Assembly (NCBI GenBank): GCA_023248175.1
Contig: JAHFFC010000006.1
Coordinates: 1-9,155, forward strand
Direction of reading: 5' to 3'
DNA: 9,155 nt
DNA from: Candidatus Omnitrophota bacterium
GTDB taxonomy: Bacteria; Omnitrophota; Gorgyraeia; JACOVV01
Shown: piece after piece, positions 1 through 6,480 of the stretch
Numbering within the stretch: position 1 is the first letter of the stretch
Layout of the letters: each line of letters opens with the position of its first letter
The notes under the pieces: model-generated
What the model was told of the DNA's origin: nothing
The model's database searches: none
The model's input: the letters and a program-made list of their open reading frames with translations, nothing else
Program-made: the position numbers and the translations under genes

Positions 1-141
1 GCCGAACAGATGGGGGAGGAGCTTGGAGTTCCAGCTCATCTTGAAAACCTGCGGCGTCTTCGCGTGGGAATACTGCGGATTGATCAGGCAATCCCTTTAG
101 ATGCGGTATGCCAGGAGCGAGTTATTGCGTCTGTTCATTAA
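1..141 (+). CDS. truB: tRNA pseudouridine(55) synthase TruB, C-terminal end (partial)
   Basis: The first 46 codons, read in frame 1 to a TAA at 139-141, match the end of TruB. The segment has the typical 'aHLenLRRlrvG...l..AipLd' pattern that closes the pseudouridine synthase fold, where a His-Leu and a paired Arg-Arg precede a short beta element. TruB converts U55 in the T-loop of tRNAs to pseudouridine. The catalytic domain lies upstream of the window, so no active-site residue can be checked. The gene directly precedes ribF, a common bacterial pairing downstream of nusA-infB-rbfA, which supports the call. The identification rests on a short tail plus context, so it is good but not certain. 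Confidence 0.85.
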   Translation, partial: AEQMGEELGVPAHLENLRRLRVGILRIDQAIPLDAVCQERVIASVH

Positions 142-145
142 GAGG

Positions 146-1081
146 ATGAAAATCTTCCGCGATTTATCCACGGTTCTCCCATCGGCTTATCGGAAAAGTA
201 TCGCGACCATTGGAATTTTTGACGGTGTCCACATTGGTCATCAAGCTGTTCTGGGCAGGGTTATCCGCAGGGCCCGACGGCTTGGGGAAAAAAGTTTGGT
301 GATTACTTTTGATCCGCACCCTGCCGTTATTCTAAACCCACGAAACGCCCCCCCCATGATTATGTCGGTGGCACATCGTCTGAGAATTCTGGAGGGAATT
401 GGATTTGATATCTGTTGGGTAATGCATTTCACAAAACAAATGGCGCAAAAAGAAGCGTGGCAATTTGTGCGTGATTTTTTAGTCGTCAAACTCGGTATCT
501 CTGAAATTTGGGTGGGGAAGGAATTTCGTTTTGGAAGAATCAATTTGGGAACTGTGGAACTCCTCAGAGTATTAGGGAAACGTTATGGTTTTTCCGTTTA
601 CCAGATAACTCCTATTCAATCAGGAAAACAAAAGATCAGCTCGACGGAGATTCGCCGCCTCATCGAAAAGGGAAAACTTTCAAAAGCCAGGAGACTGCTG
701 GGGCGTCCCGTTTCTATTCTGGGAACGGTAATTCGCGGAGAAAGTCTTGGGGGAAAAATTGGGTTCCCGACAGCCAATTTGGATCCGCATCATGAAGCAA
801 TTCCACCCCGTGGGGTTTATACCGTCCGGGTGGTTCTCGACGGAAAATGTTATCGCGGAGTCGTCAATATCGGAATTCGACCGACGATAAAAAGAAAAAG
901 GAAACAGGAGATTACAATTGAAGCCCATTTGATTGATTTCAGTGGAAATCTTTATGGAAAAGATATTGAACTTCTCTTTGTGAAAAAACTGCGTAATGAA
1001 AAAAAATTCCATTCACTCAAAATGTTAGCCTGCCAGATTCAGAGAGATATCCAAAAAGCAAAACAAATCCTGAAGAGATAA
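146..1081 (+). CDS. ribF: Bifunctional riboflavin kinase / FAD synthetase
   Basis: RibF phosphorylates riboflavin to FMN and adenylylates FMN to FAD in the cytoplasm. From ATG 146 it is 311 aa, close to the 313 aa of E. coli RibF. The N-terminal nucleotidyltransferase domain shows GIFDGVHIGH (HIGH at residues 29-32), then FRFGRINLGTVELL and ISSTEIRRLIEKG. The C-terminal flavokinase domain shows GGKIGFPTANL, GVYTVRV, VNIGIRPT (the usual motif is NIGTRPT) and a conserved Glu in TIEAHLIDFSGNLYG. The end, FHSLKMLACQIQRDIQKAK, is family-typical. ATG 146 is chosen because MKIFRDL aligns with known RibF starts, although its AGAGG (141-145) touches the ATG with no spacing. A TTG at 125 with AGGAG at 113-117 (7 nt spacing) would add seven residues and is a credible alternative. 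An ATG at 101 is less likely. The start lies 4 nt after the truB stop, so the two are probably co-translated. Confidence 0.96.
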   Translation: MKIFRDLSTVLPSAYRKSIATIGIFDGVHIGHQAVLGRVIRRARRLGEKSLVITFDPHPAVILNPRNAPPMIMSVAHRLRILEGIGFDICWVMHFTKQMAQKEAWQFVRDFLVVKLGISEIWVGKEFRFGRINLGTVELLRVLGKRYGFSVYQITPIQSGKQKISSTEIRRLIEKGKLSKARRLLGRPVSILGTVIRGESLGGKIGFPTANLDPHHEAIPPRGVYTVRVVLDGKCYRGVVNIGIRPTIKRKRKQEITIEAHLIDFSGNLYGKDIELLFVKKLRNEKKFHSLKMLACQIQRDIQKAKQILKR

Positions 1082-1128
1082 AAAAGAACTGCAAGGTCAT
1101 TCATACCACATCTTGTATTTTTAATTAC

Positions 1129-1161
1129 AGTAACAACATTATCTTGTGTTGCTAAAATTTT
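1129..1161 (+). terminator. Possible weak intrinsic terminator after ribF
   Basis: An imperfect hairpin pairs 1129-1138 with 1145-1153, about nine pairs with one wobble and one bulged A around a 6-nt loop. AAAATTTT and a T-rich run follow. The stem is AT-rich and the U-tract is broken, so termination would be inefficient. It lies between ribF and the mraZ promoter, where a terminator would make sense. Prediction only. Confidence 0.3.
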
Positions 1162-1173
1162 CTTCATTTTCGC

Positions 1174-1202
1174 TTGACAAGCGGTGGAGGATAATGTAAA
1201 TT
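1174..1202 (+). promoter_or_regulatory. Sigma70-type promoter of the dcw cluster (Pmra)
   Basis: A perfect -35 TTGACA at 1174-1179 is followed by a 17-bp spacer and a -10-like TAAATT at 1197-1202 (4 of 6 matches to TATAAT). Transcription would begin near 1208-1210, inside the MraZ boxes. It is the only convincing promoter in the 160-nt gap and sits where the dcw promoter is found in other bacteria. The alternative -10 GATAAT (1190-1195) would leave only a 10-bp spacer and is not favoured. Confidence 0.7.
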
Positions 1203-1228
1203 TAGTGGTGTAAAGTGGTAGAAAGTGG
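1202..1228 (+). promoter_or_regulatory. MraZ operator: three AGTGG boxes at 10-bp spacing
   Basis: Three near-identical boxes, TTAGTGG (1202-1208), AAAGTGG (1212-1218) and AAAGTGG (1222-1228), are separated by exactly 3 nt, giving a strict 10-bp period. Known MraZ targets are 10-bp-spaced direct repeats: TGGG-type in E. coli and AAAGTG-type in mycoplasmas. The boxes start at the end of the -10 and span the predicted transcription start. The last box overlaps the mraZ Shine-Dalgarno GGAGGA (1227-1232, 9 nt before the ATG). Bound MraZ should therefore block its own promoter. A further GTGG at 1184-1187 is about 20 bp upstream but out of phase by one base. Confidence 0.82.
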
Positions 1229-1241
1229 AGGATAGCCAAAA

Positions 1242-1679
1242 ATGTTTTACGGAGAGTACGAACACACATTGGATAAAAAGGACCGTTTGATCATCCCCTC
1301 GAGGTTTCGGGAATCTGCCAAAGAACAGGAGGTCGAACGGTTTTTTATTACGCGCGGGCTCGATGCCTGCTTGTTCGTGTTCACCGAGGATGAATGGCGT
1401 CTGCAAGAACAGAAATTTAAATCCGCTCCTTTTACTAAACCAGATGTCCGGAAATTCAACCGTCTTTTTTTCTCCGGCGCCGTCGAGGCAACTGCCGATA
1501 AGCAGGGACGGATTCTCATCCCTGCTTATCTCAAAGATTTCGCGGGAATCAAAAGGGATGTCATGATTGTGGGAGTTTCCAATCGGTTTGAAATCTGGTC
1601 AAAAGAAAAGTGGACTGAATACTACAAGAATACAAAGGAATCTTTCGACTCTGTCGCGGAAAAACTGATTGATCAGTGA
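1242..1679 (+). CDS. mraZ: Transcriptional regulator MraZ
   Basis: MraZ is a DNA-binding protein of the SpoVT/AbrB swapped-hairpin type. It forms large rings and controls the dcw operon, including its own gene. The 145-aa length is typical. The two repeated halves each carry the DxxxR signature: DKKDRLIIPSRFR (D11, R15) and DKQGRILIPAYL (D86, R90). The N-terminus MFYGEYEHTLD is family-typical. ATG 1242 has a good SD, GGAGGA, 9 nt upstream. The gene is first in the cluster, directly behind the promoter and its cognate boxes, so autoregulation is very likely. Unusually, the codons for the second DxxxR motif form a perfect 12-bp inverted repeat (listed separately). It is followed by 181 nt of non-coding, repeat-containing DNA before rsmH, whereas mraZ and rsmH are usually close together. 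Confidence 0.97.
   Translation: MFYGEYEHTLDKKDRLIIPSRFRESAKEQEVERFFITRGLDACLFVFTEDEWRLQEQKFKSAPFTKPDVRKFNRLFFSGAVEATADKQGRILIPAYLKDFAGIKRDVMIVGVSNRFEIWSKEKWTEYYKNTKESFDSVAEKLIDQ
1497..1530 (+). repeat. Perfect 12-bp inverted repeat inside mraZ
   Basis: GATAAGCAGGGA (1497-1508) and its exact reverse complement TCCCTGCTTATC (1519-1530) flank a 10-nt spacer. The arms coincide with the codons of DKQGRILIPAYL, the second MraZ signature, starting at codon 86. In mRNA this would form a 12-bp stem. Function unknown; it may be chance under coding constraint. Confidence 0.75.
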
Positions 1680-1696
1680 ACATAAATGCTTTTTGC

Positions 1697-1713
1697 CACG
1701 AATGGACACGAAT
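1697..1713 (+). repeat. Short direct repeat CACGAAT x2
   Basis: CACGAAT occurs at 1697-1703 and 1707-1713, exactly 10 bp apart, in the context GCCACGAATGGACACGAAT. It lies just after the mraZ stop. I recall similar iterated words as dispersed repeats in many metagenomic genomes, but this was not searched. Confidence 0.45.
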
Positions 1714-1730
1714 CATTAAAGAATAATTTA

Positions 1731-1818
1731 GCGGCCGGTTTCTTCATAGTGGTCCTCGCAAGGGGGGAGGCCCAATGCCAATGGCGAGAGGGCAAACGGG
1801 GATGAAAGAGCCGGCCGC
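1731..1818 (+). repeat. Long inverted repeat / structured element between mraZ and rsmH
   Basis: Arms 1731-1747 and 1802-1818 are 17 nt each. The outer 8 bp are perfect (GCGGCCGG / CCGGCCGC); the rest pairs with two G-U wobbles and one C-A mismatch. Inside, CTCGC (1755-1759) can pair with GCGAG (1784-1788). A competing 7-bp pairing joins ATAGTGG (1746-1752) with CCACTAT (1823-1829). TGCCAATG is repeated at 1776-1783 and 1830-1837. No T-tract follows, so it is not a canonical terminator. It could be a REP/MITE-like element or a leader RNA of rsmH; I do not recognise a known family. Confidence 0.6.
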
Positions 1819-1860
1819 CGCCCCACTATTGCCAATGAAATAAGCAAAAGTCAAAACAAA

Positions 1861-2850
1861 ATGAGAGAAGAAGCACAAGGGACGAGAGACGAGGGACGAG
1901 AGACGAGGGACCACAAAAGAGACACAAAGTCGTCCATCATCCTAGCGAAGCGGTCGTCCTTCGTCCATCGTAAAATTCATGAGCCGGTACTATTGCAGGA
2001 AGTGGTGGAGTTCTTACAGCTCCGTCCCGGGATGCGGGTATTGGACGGGACTGTCGGCGCGGGGGGGCATGCCAAGGAGATTTTGCACAAGATCGGGCCG
2101 GGAGGTGTTTTGATCGGCGTTGACCAGGATCCAAACATCCTGGAGATCGCGCGGACTCATCTGGGGGAGACTTCCGGCCTTCATCTTGTGCATGAAAACT
2201 TCCGCCATGCTGATAGGGTCCTTCAACAATTAGGTATCGGCGCGGTAGATGCCTGCCTGCTGGATTTGGGAGTCTCTTCGTATCAGTTAGAGACGGCAGA
2301 GAGGGGATTTAGTTTTCAGTACGATGCCCCATTGGACATGCGGATGGACCCCACGGCGACGGTTTCAGCGTTTGATTTGGTCAATCATCTTTCAGAGTGG
2401 GAAATTGTTTCGATTCTGCAGCGGCTGGGACAGGAAAGGTATGCCAAGAGGATTGCGGATTCTCTGATGCAGTCGCGACAGAAAGAGCCGATTCGCACCA
2501 CCCAGCAGTTGGCGAGTATTGTGGAGCGTGCCATCCCGTATCACGGCTGGAGCCGGATCCATCCTGCCACAAGAACCTTTCAAGCTTTTCGCATGGCAGT
2601 GAACCGCGAATTAGAGTCGCTGGAGGAGGCTTTGCCAAGAATCGTCAAGTTTTTGAAACCGGGAGGGAGAATTTGTGTCCTTAGTTTTCATTCTCTTGAG
2701 GACCGTGTGGTAAAACTCTTTTTCCGTCGGCTGGCAGCAGAACAACAACTGAGGTTAGTCACTAAAAAACCATTAGCTCCGAGTCCCGTTGAGATTCACC
2801 AGAATCCGAGGTCTCGGAGCGCAAAATTGAGGGTTGCCGAAAAATGCTGA
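1861..2850 (+). CDS. rsmH: 16S rRNA (cytosine(1402)-N(4))-methyltransferase RsmH, with repeat-derived N-terminus
   Basis: RsmH (MraW) uses SAM to methylate N4 of C1402 in the 16S rRNA decoding centre. Visible motifs are HEPVLLQEVV, the SAM loop VLDGTVGAGGHA, GVDQDP, DACLLDLGVSS, RGFSF followed by PLDMRMD, and near the end GGRICVLSFHSLEDR. As drawn it is 329 aa, longer than the usual ~300-313 aa. The excess is residues 1-38, which are charged, unlike any RsmH start I know, and largely encoded by tandem repeats (1879-1911 and 1930-1971). The family core begins at H40. ATG 1861 is the only ATG, GTG or TTG in frame before the HEPVLL motif, but it has no visible SD. An ATT at 1975 lies exactly where the ancestral start (M-HEPVLL) would be, giving 291 aa. 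The start is therefore uncertain while the gene identity is firm. The 3' end overlaps ftsL by 7 nt. Confidence 0.93.
   Translation: MREEAQGTRDEGRETRDHKRDTKSSIILAKRSSFVHRKIHEPVLLQEVVEFLQLRPGMRVLDGTVGAGGHAKEILHKIGPGGVLIGVDQDPNILEIARTHLGETSGLHLVHENFRHADRVLQQLGIGAVDACLLDLGVSSYQLETAERGFSFQYDAPLDMRMDPTATVSAFDLVNHLSEWEIVSILQRLGQERYAKRIADSLMQSRQKEPIRTTQQLASIVERAIPYHGWSRIHPATRTFQAFRMAVNRELESLEEALPRIVKFLKPGGRICVLSFHSLEDRVVKLFFRRLAAEQQLRLVTKKPLAPSPVEIHQNPRSRSAKLRVAEKC
1879..1971 (+). repeat. Inverted arrays of a 7-bp word within the rsmH 5' end
   Basis: On the left, the 14-mer GGGACGAGAGACGA occurs twice in tandem (1879-1906) plus GGGAC (1907-1911), that is about 4.7 units of GRGACGA. On the right, complementary units TCGTCCA, TCATCCT (1930-1943) and TCGTCCT, TCGTCCA, TCGT (1954-1971) run in the opposite sense. 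The two sides can pair as an imperfect hairpin. In the rsmH frame the left array reads GTRDEGRETRD. The element ends immediately before the conserved RsmH N-terminus, which suggests insertion at the gene's start. Confidence 0.7.
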
Positions 2851-3209
2851 CACTTCCACGTCTCTGTTTTCTGATTTTCATGGTCACGGGCATTGCGTTG
2901 TGCTGGGTTCACCAACAAATTGAGCTGGTCACAACCAGCTATCAGATTGCCCAGAAGGAAAAGGCGTTGATGGAACTGGAGTGGACGTGTTCACGTCTGA
3001 GATATCGTGTTCTTACATTGGAATCACCGATGCAGTTGGATCAAAAATTGAATCAGGCTGCCACTAAACTCACCTTTAGGGACCCGGTTCGTGTCGTTCG
3101 CTTGAAAGCGTCACCTAAGGTTTATGCTCGTTCTTTTACTACTTCTGGGGCTCGTGGTTTATGGGAATTTCTGATGCGCAGCGCAGAAGCAAAGCAGAGT
3201 GAAAAATAA
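2844..3209 (+). CDS. ftsL: Cell division protein FtsL
   Basis: FtsL is a small bitopic membrane protein that works with FtsB and FtsQ to activate septal FtsW-FtsI synthesis. This 121-aa protein has a short cytoplasmic N-terminus and one hydrophobic segment (about residues 7-22, LCFLIFMVTGIALCWV). A periplasmic, heptad-like region follows (about residues 25-60, rich in Gln, Leu and Glu), then a Pro-containing tail. That layout is FtsL-like. The family is too divergent for motif proof, so the position between rsmH and ftsI carries most of the weight. ATG 2844 overlaps the rsmH stop (2848-2850), and GAGGG at 2829-2833 lies 10 nt upstream, which suggests translational coupling. Confidence 0.85.
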   Translation: MLTLPRLCFLIFMVTGIALCWVHQQIELVTTSYQIAQKEKALMELEWTCSRLRYRVLTLESPMQLDQKLNQAATKLTFRDPVRVVRLKASPKVYARSFTTSGARGLWEFLMRSAEAKQSEK

Positions 3210-3213
3210 CGAT

Positions 3214-3220
3214 AGAGGGA
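3214..3220 (+). promoter_or_regulatory. Shine-Dalgarno that sets the GTG start of ftsI
   Basis: AGAGGGA ends 6 nt before GTG 3227. A closer ATG at 3220 is in another frame and would not give FtsI. The SD therefore supports the GTG start. Confidence 0.7.
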
Positions 3221-3226
3221 TGAGCG

Positions 3227-4957
3227 GTGTATCAACCGCAACTGAGCACTAAAAGACTTTGCATTGTTTTTTGGGTTCTATGTGGGGGGCTGTTGCTTCT
3301 CACTTTCAAACTGGTTTTTCTGCAGCTGTCCCATGATCACAACCTCTCCGGTATCGCTGCCCGTCAAAAGAACGTTGTTCAACAATTGCCTCCGCATCGT
3401 GGAACTATTTACGATCGAAACTTGCGTCCGTTAGCGATGACATTAGAGGTTGATTCCATCTTTGCCAATCCTGCCCAGATTGTCCAAAAGGAAAGAGCCT
3501 CGCAGCAGCTTTCAGGAGTTTTAGGAGTGAATCGTGAAGAACTCTCCAAACGCCTCCACCGAAAGGGATATTTTGTCTGGGTAAAGAGATGGACCAGTGA
3601 GGAGGAATCGGGAAAGATAAGAGCTATGGGAATTGAGGGGGTTGGAATTGTCAAAGAGAGTAAACGGTTCTATCCCAATGGAGAACTGGCTGCCCACCTG
3701 ATTGGAATCGCTGGGCTGGACGGCGCTGGATTAGAGGGAGTGGAAAAGACCTATGATGCTTACTTGAGAGGAAGCCCCGGATGGCTGTGGATTCAACGAG
3801 ACGCGAAGGGGCGCCGGATTGAATCAAGGTTGTCCGATTTTATTCCGCCGGTTCATGGATACGATCTTGTGCTGACCCTTGATGAAGGATTGCAGTTCAT
3901 CGTTGAGAAATGTTTGGATGAAGCGCTCCATAAAATTCGGTGCAAGGGGGCGATGGTGGTGGTGATGGATCCTAAAAACGGCGATATTCTGGCTCTTGCC
4001 AATCGTCCTACTTTCGACCTGAATGCATTTCAGACGGTAGATACTGAAAAAAGACGGAATCGAGTGGTGGCTGATTTCTTTGAACCGGGATCGGTTTTCA
4101 AAGTCGTGACGGCTTCAGCGGCTCTTCAAGAAAAAAAGGTAAAAATGGATCAGAAATTCTTTTGCGAAAATGGAGCTTGGAAGACATCCGGGCATATTCT
4201 CCATGATCATCAACCCCACGGTTGGTTAACGTTTGAGCAGGTGATTGAGAAATCAAGCAACATCGGGACTGTCAAAGTAGCCATGCTTCTCGGAGAACAG
4301 AGTTTGTACCGCTATATCAAGGCATTCGGGTTTGGGGTGCCGACTCAGATAGAATTGCCAGGCGAGGTTTCGGGAATCGTCAAACCCCCCAGCCGGTGGT
4401 CAAAGACTTCAATCACTGCGATACCGATGGGGCAGGAGGTAACTACCACAGCGTTACAGCTTGCCGCTGCTTTCAGCGTGTTGGCGAATGGGGGGTATCT
4501 GGTCCGTCCCAGAATTGTAAGAGAAGTACGAGATAGTTTTCAAGAAGCGATAAAAAGCGTAGAATCTCAAGTAAGGGGGAGGGTACTATCTCCTGAGGTT
4601 GTGACCCATATGAAGAAAATTCTGGTCGGTGTGGTGGAAGAAGGGACCGGTACTTTGGCAAAGGTAAAAGGATATCAGGCAGGAGGGAAAACTGGGACGG
4701 CTCAGAAAGTCCTTCCTGATGGTACTTATTCCCATTCTAACTTTGTGGCTTCGTTTATTGGTTTTATCCCGGCCGATGATCCAAAGCTCACTATTTGCGT
4801 GATTGTTGATGATCCAAAACCGTATTATTATGGTGGGGTGGTTTCTGCTCCCATTTTCAAACAAATCGCGGCGCAATCCATGAAATATTTGGAAGTTCCC
4901 AAAGCCGCGACAGAAGGAAATGGAACAGAGTTAAAAATAGCGAAGAGAGGCCAATGA
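3227..4957 (+). CDS. ftsI: Septal peptidoglycan D,D-transpeptidase FtsI (PBP3, class B PBP)
   Basis: FtsI cross-links septal peptidoglycan together with FtsW. The protein is 576 aa (E. coli 588). It has a short cytoplasmic tail, one N-terminal membrane anchor (about residues 10-31) and a pedestal/dimerisation domain containing RGTIYDRNLRPLA. The penicillin-binding transpeptidase domain carries all three active-site motifs: SVFK (nucleophile S289, K292) in EPGSVFK, SSN (S343, N345) and KTG (K488-G490) in GGKTGTAQK. There is no C-terminal PASTA-like extension, unlike the spore- or Gram-positive-type PBPs. The start is GTG 3227, 17 nt after ftsL. The stop overlaps the murE start as ATGA, so murE translation is probably coupled. 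Confidence 0.96.
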   Translation: MYQPQLSTKRLCIVFWVLCGGLLLLTFKLVFLQLSHDHNLSGIAARQKNVVQQLPPHRGTIYDRNLRPLAMTLEVDSIFANPAQIVQKERASQQLSGVLGVNREELSKRLHRKGYFVWVKRWTSEEESGKIRAMGIEGVGIVKESKRFYPNGELAAHLIGIAGLDGAGLEGVEKTYDAYLRGSPGWLWIQRDAKGRRIESRLSDFIPPVHGYDLVLTLDEGLQFIVEKCLDEALHKIRCKGAMVVVMDPKNGDILALANRPTFDLNAFQTVDTEKRRNRVVADFFEPGSVFKVVTASAALQEKKVKMDQKFFCENGAWKTSGHILHDHQPHGWLTFEQVIEKSSNIGTVKVAMLLGEQSLYRYIKAFGFGVPTQIELPGEVSGIVKPPSRWSKTSITAIPMGQEVTTTALQLAAAFSVLANGGYLVRPRIVREVRDSFQEAIKSVESQVRGRVLSPEVVTHMKKILVGVVEEGTGTLAKVKGYQAGGKTGTAQKVLPDGTYSHSNFVASFIGFIPADDPKLTICVIVDDPKPYYYGGVVSAPIFKQIAAQSMKYLEVPKAATEGNGTELKIAKRGQ

Positions 4958-6480
4958 AAGACGAAGTTTCACTAGCGCAATTGATGAAAGGAATTCCCTA
5001 CCTCACCAGAGGGAATTTAGACGGGATCCAAATCCGTTCAATCACATCGGATTCAAAGCAAGTGAGAGAAGGAGATCTATTTGTCGCGATCAAAGGGTCC
5101 AGACAAGATGGACACCACTACCTTGAAGAAGCCATTCACCGGGGGGCGATTGCCGTCGTGGTTGAACAGCCTTACAGTCACCCCGTGGCGAAAGTACTGC
5201 AAGTCTCTGATTCCGAGAGAATCCTTTCCCATCTTGCGGCGGCTTATTATCGGTTCCCCTCCAAAGAGATAAAAGTGGTTGGGGTCACTGGGACCAATGG
5301 AAAGACCACCATCACTTATTTATTGGAACAAGTATTTAAAGAAGAAGGGGTGGGTGTGTTAGGGACGATTAATTATCGTGTCGGAGGCCGTGTTATTCCC
5401 GCGACTCAAACAACGCCAGGCGCTCTTGAGGTGCAGTCGTTCTTAAGAGAAATGGTGGATGCCGGATGCCGTTACGCCGCGCTGGAAGTCTCCTCTCATG
5501 CTTTGGATCAATGCCGCGTGGCGGATGTCGATTTCCAGATGGCGATTTTCACGAATCTCTCACAGGACCATCTGGATTATCATCAAACGATGGAGGCGTA
5601 CGCGGAGGCGAAACTAAAACTCTTTACCCAACTGTGTCCCTCCAATTGGGCTATTGTCAATGAGGAAGATCCTTTGAGCAAGGAGATCATGATTCAAACC
5701 AAGGCGCAGTTGTTGACCTACGGTTTTGGACAAAATGCAGATGTTCACGCGGAAGCTGTGTCGTTTGGAGCCGATCAAGTTGAAATTGACGTCACTTATC
5801 CGATGAGTGTAGGTGTCCGAGATGGGACGAGGAATAAAATAACCATTCAGTCGCCGCTCATTGGCAGGCATAACGTTTACAATATTTTGGCGAGTTTCGC
5901 GGCCGGACTGGTTTTGGATCATCCCCCGACCCAAATCAAAGAGCGCCTGGAACGGCTGCAGTCTGTCCCCGGGCGCTTAGAGAGAGTTTCAATCTTCTCC
6001 CCCTCTGTTTTTGTTGATTATGCCCACACCCCCGACGGCCTCAACCAGGTATTAACCACGTTGAGAGAAATTACTCCAGGAAGAGTGCTGGTTGTTTTTG
6101 GATGCGGCGGGGATAGGGATCGAGGAAAGCGCCCCCAGATGGGGCGTATTGCCGCCGATTTAACGGATATGGTTTTCATCACCAGTGACAATCCCAGAAG
6201 CGAGGATCCTCAGGCAATCATTCAGGATATTCTCAAAGGGATCCGGCCGTTGGGAGAAAAAAAGATGTCGAGGGTAAAAGTGGAAGCGGATCGCTCCGCC
6301 GCGATACGAGAGGCCATTTTCTCGGCAGGAGCCGGTGATACGGTTCTTCTAGCGGGGAAGGGGCACGAGAAATATCAGATATTTAAAGATGTGACAATCC
6401 CGTTTGATGATCGGGATGAGGCGAGGCGGTGGTTAGATCAAACCCTCTCCCCATTGGGGAGAGGGAGATGCCTGTCCTGA
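4954..6480 (+). CDS. murE: UDP-MurNAc-L-Ala-D-Glu:meso-diaminopimelate ligase MurE
   Basis: MurE adds the third stem-peptide residue to UDP-MurNAc-L-Ala-D-Glu using ATP in the cytoplasm. The 508-aa protein has the three Mur ligase domains. Seen in order are SDSKQVREGDLFVAIKG (UDP-binding domain), the P-loop GTNGKTT (113-119), TQTTP and EVSSHALDQ in the central domain, AKLKLF with K220 as the expected carbamylated lysine, DYAHTPDGL, DNPR (D412-R415) and GKGHE (468-472). DNPR is the established signature for meso-DAP rather than L-Lys selection, so the cell wall is predicted to be DAP-type. ATG 4954 overlaps the ftsI stop. The family-like part ends near FDDRDEARRWL. The last ~14 residues are read through a palindromic repeat at the murE-murF junction and are probably an acquired tail. 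Confidence 0.97.
   Translation: MKDEVSLAQLMKGIPYLTRGNLDGIQIRSITSDSKQVREGDLFVAIKGSRQDGHHYLEEAIHRGAIAVVVEQPYSHPVAKVLQVSDSERILSHLAAAYYRFPSKEIKVVGVTGTNGKTTITYLLEQVFKEEGVGVLGTINYRVGGRVIPATQTTPGALEVQSFLREMVDAGCRYAALEVSSHALDQCRVADVDFQMAIFTNLSQDHLDYHQTMEAYAEAKLKLFTQLCPSNWAIVNEEDPLSKEIMIQTKAQLLTYGFGQNADVHAEAVSFGADQVEIDVTYPMSVGVRDGTRNKITIQSPLIGRHNVYNILASFAAGLVLDHPPTQIKERLERLQSVPGRLERVSIFSPSVFVDYAHTPDGLNQVLTTLREITPGRVLVVFGCGGDRDRGKRPQMGRIAADLTDMVFITSDNPRSEDPQAIIQDILKGIRPLGEKKMSRVKVEADRSAAIREAIFSAGAGDTVLLAGKGHEKYQIFKDVTIPFDDRDEARRWLDQTLSPLGRGRCLS
6443..6465 (+). repeat. Perfect 10-bp palindrome at the end of murE
   Basis: CCCTCTCCCC (6443-6452) and GGGGAGAGGG (6456-6465) are exact complements around a 3-nt loop, ATT. 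The element lies within the last codons of murE and forms a very stable hairpin just upstream of murF. The composition is REP-like. No T-tract follows, so termination is unlikely. Confidence 0.8.

Noticed and set aside
680..1012. Minus-strand open frame within ribF, and similar frames on the minus strand of murE, murF and ftsI
   Set aside because: They lie entirely opposite strongly conserved genes and show no recognisable protein family features.
1693..1727. Second promoter after mraZ (TTGCCA with a downstream TTAAAG or AATAAT)
   Set aside because: With 17-bp spacing the -10 matches only 3 of 6, and the better AATAAT needs a 23-bp spacer.
1785..1818. Resemblance of GGGCAAAC...GAAAG...CCGGC to part of a cyclic-di-GMP-I riboswitch
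   Set aside because: The order and the key GGACGCAAAG segment are missing, and the pairing seen does not match that fold.
3220..3222. ATG as the ftsI start
   Set aside because: It is in a different frame from the FtsI coding sequence; GTG 3227 with AGAGGGA fits.
4992..5017. Hairpin AATTCCCT / AGGGAATT near the murE start
   Set aside because: Only 8 bp with a 10-nt loop inside coding DNA; expected by chance in a window this size.
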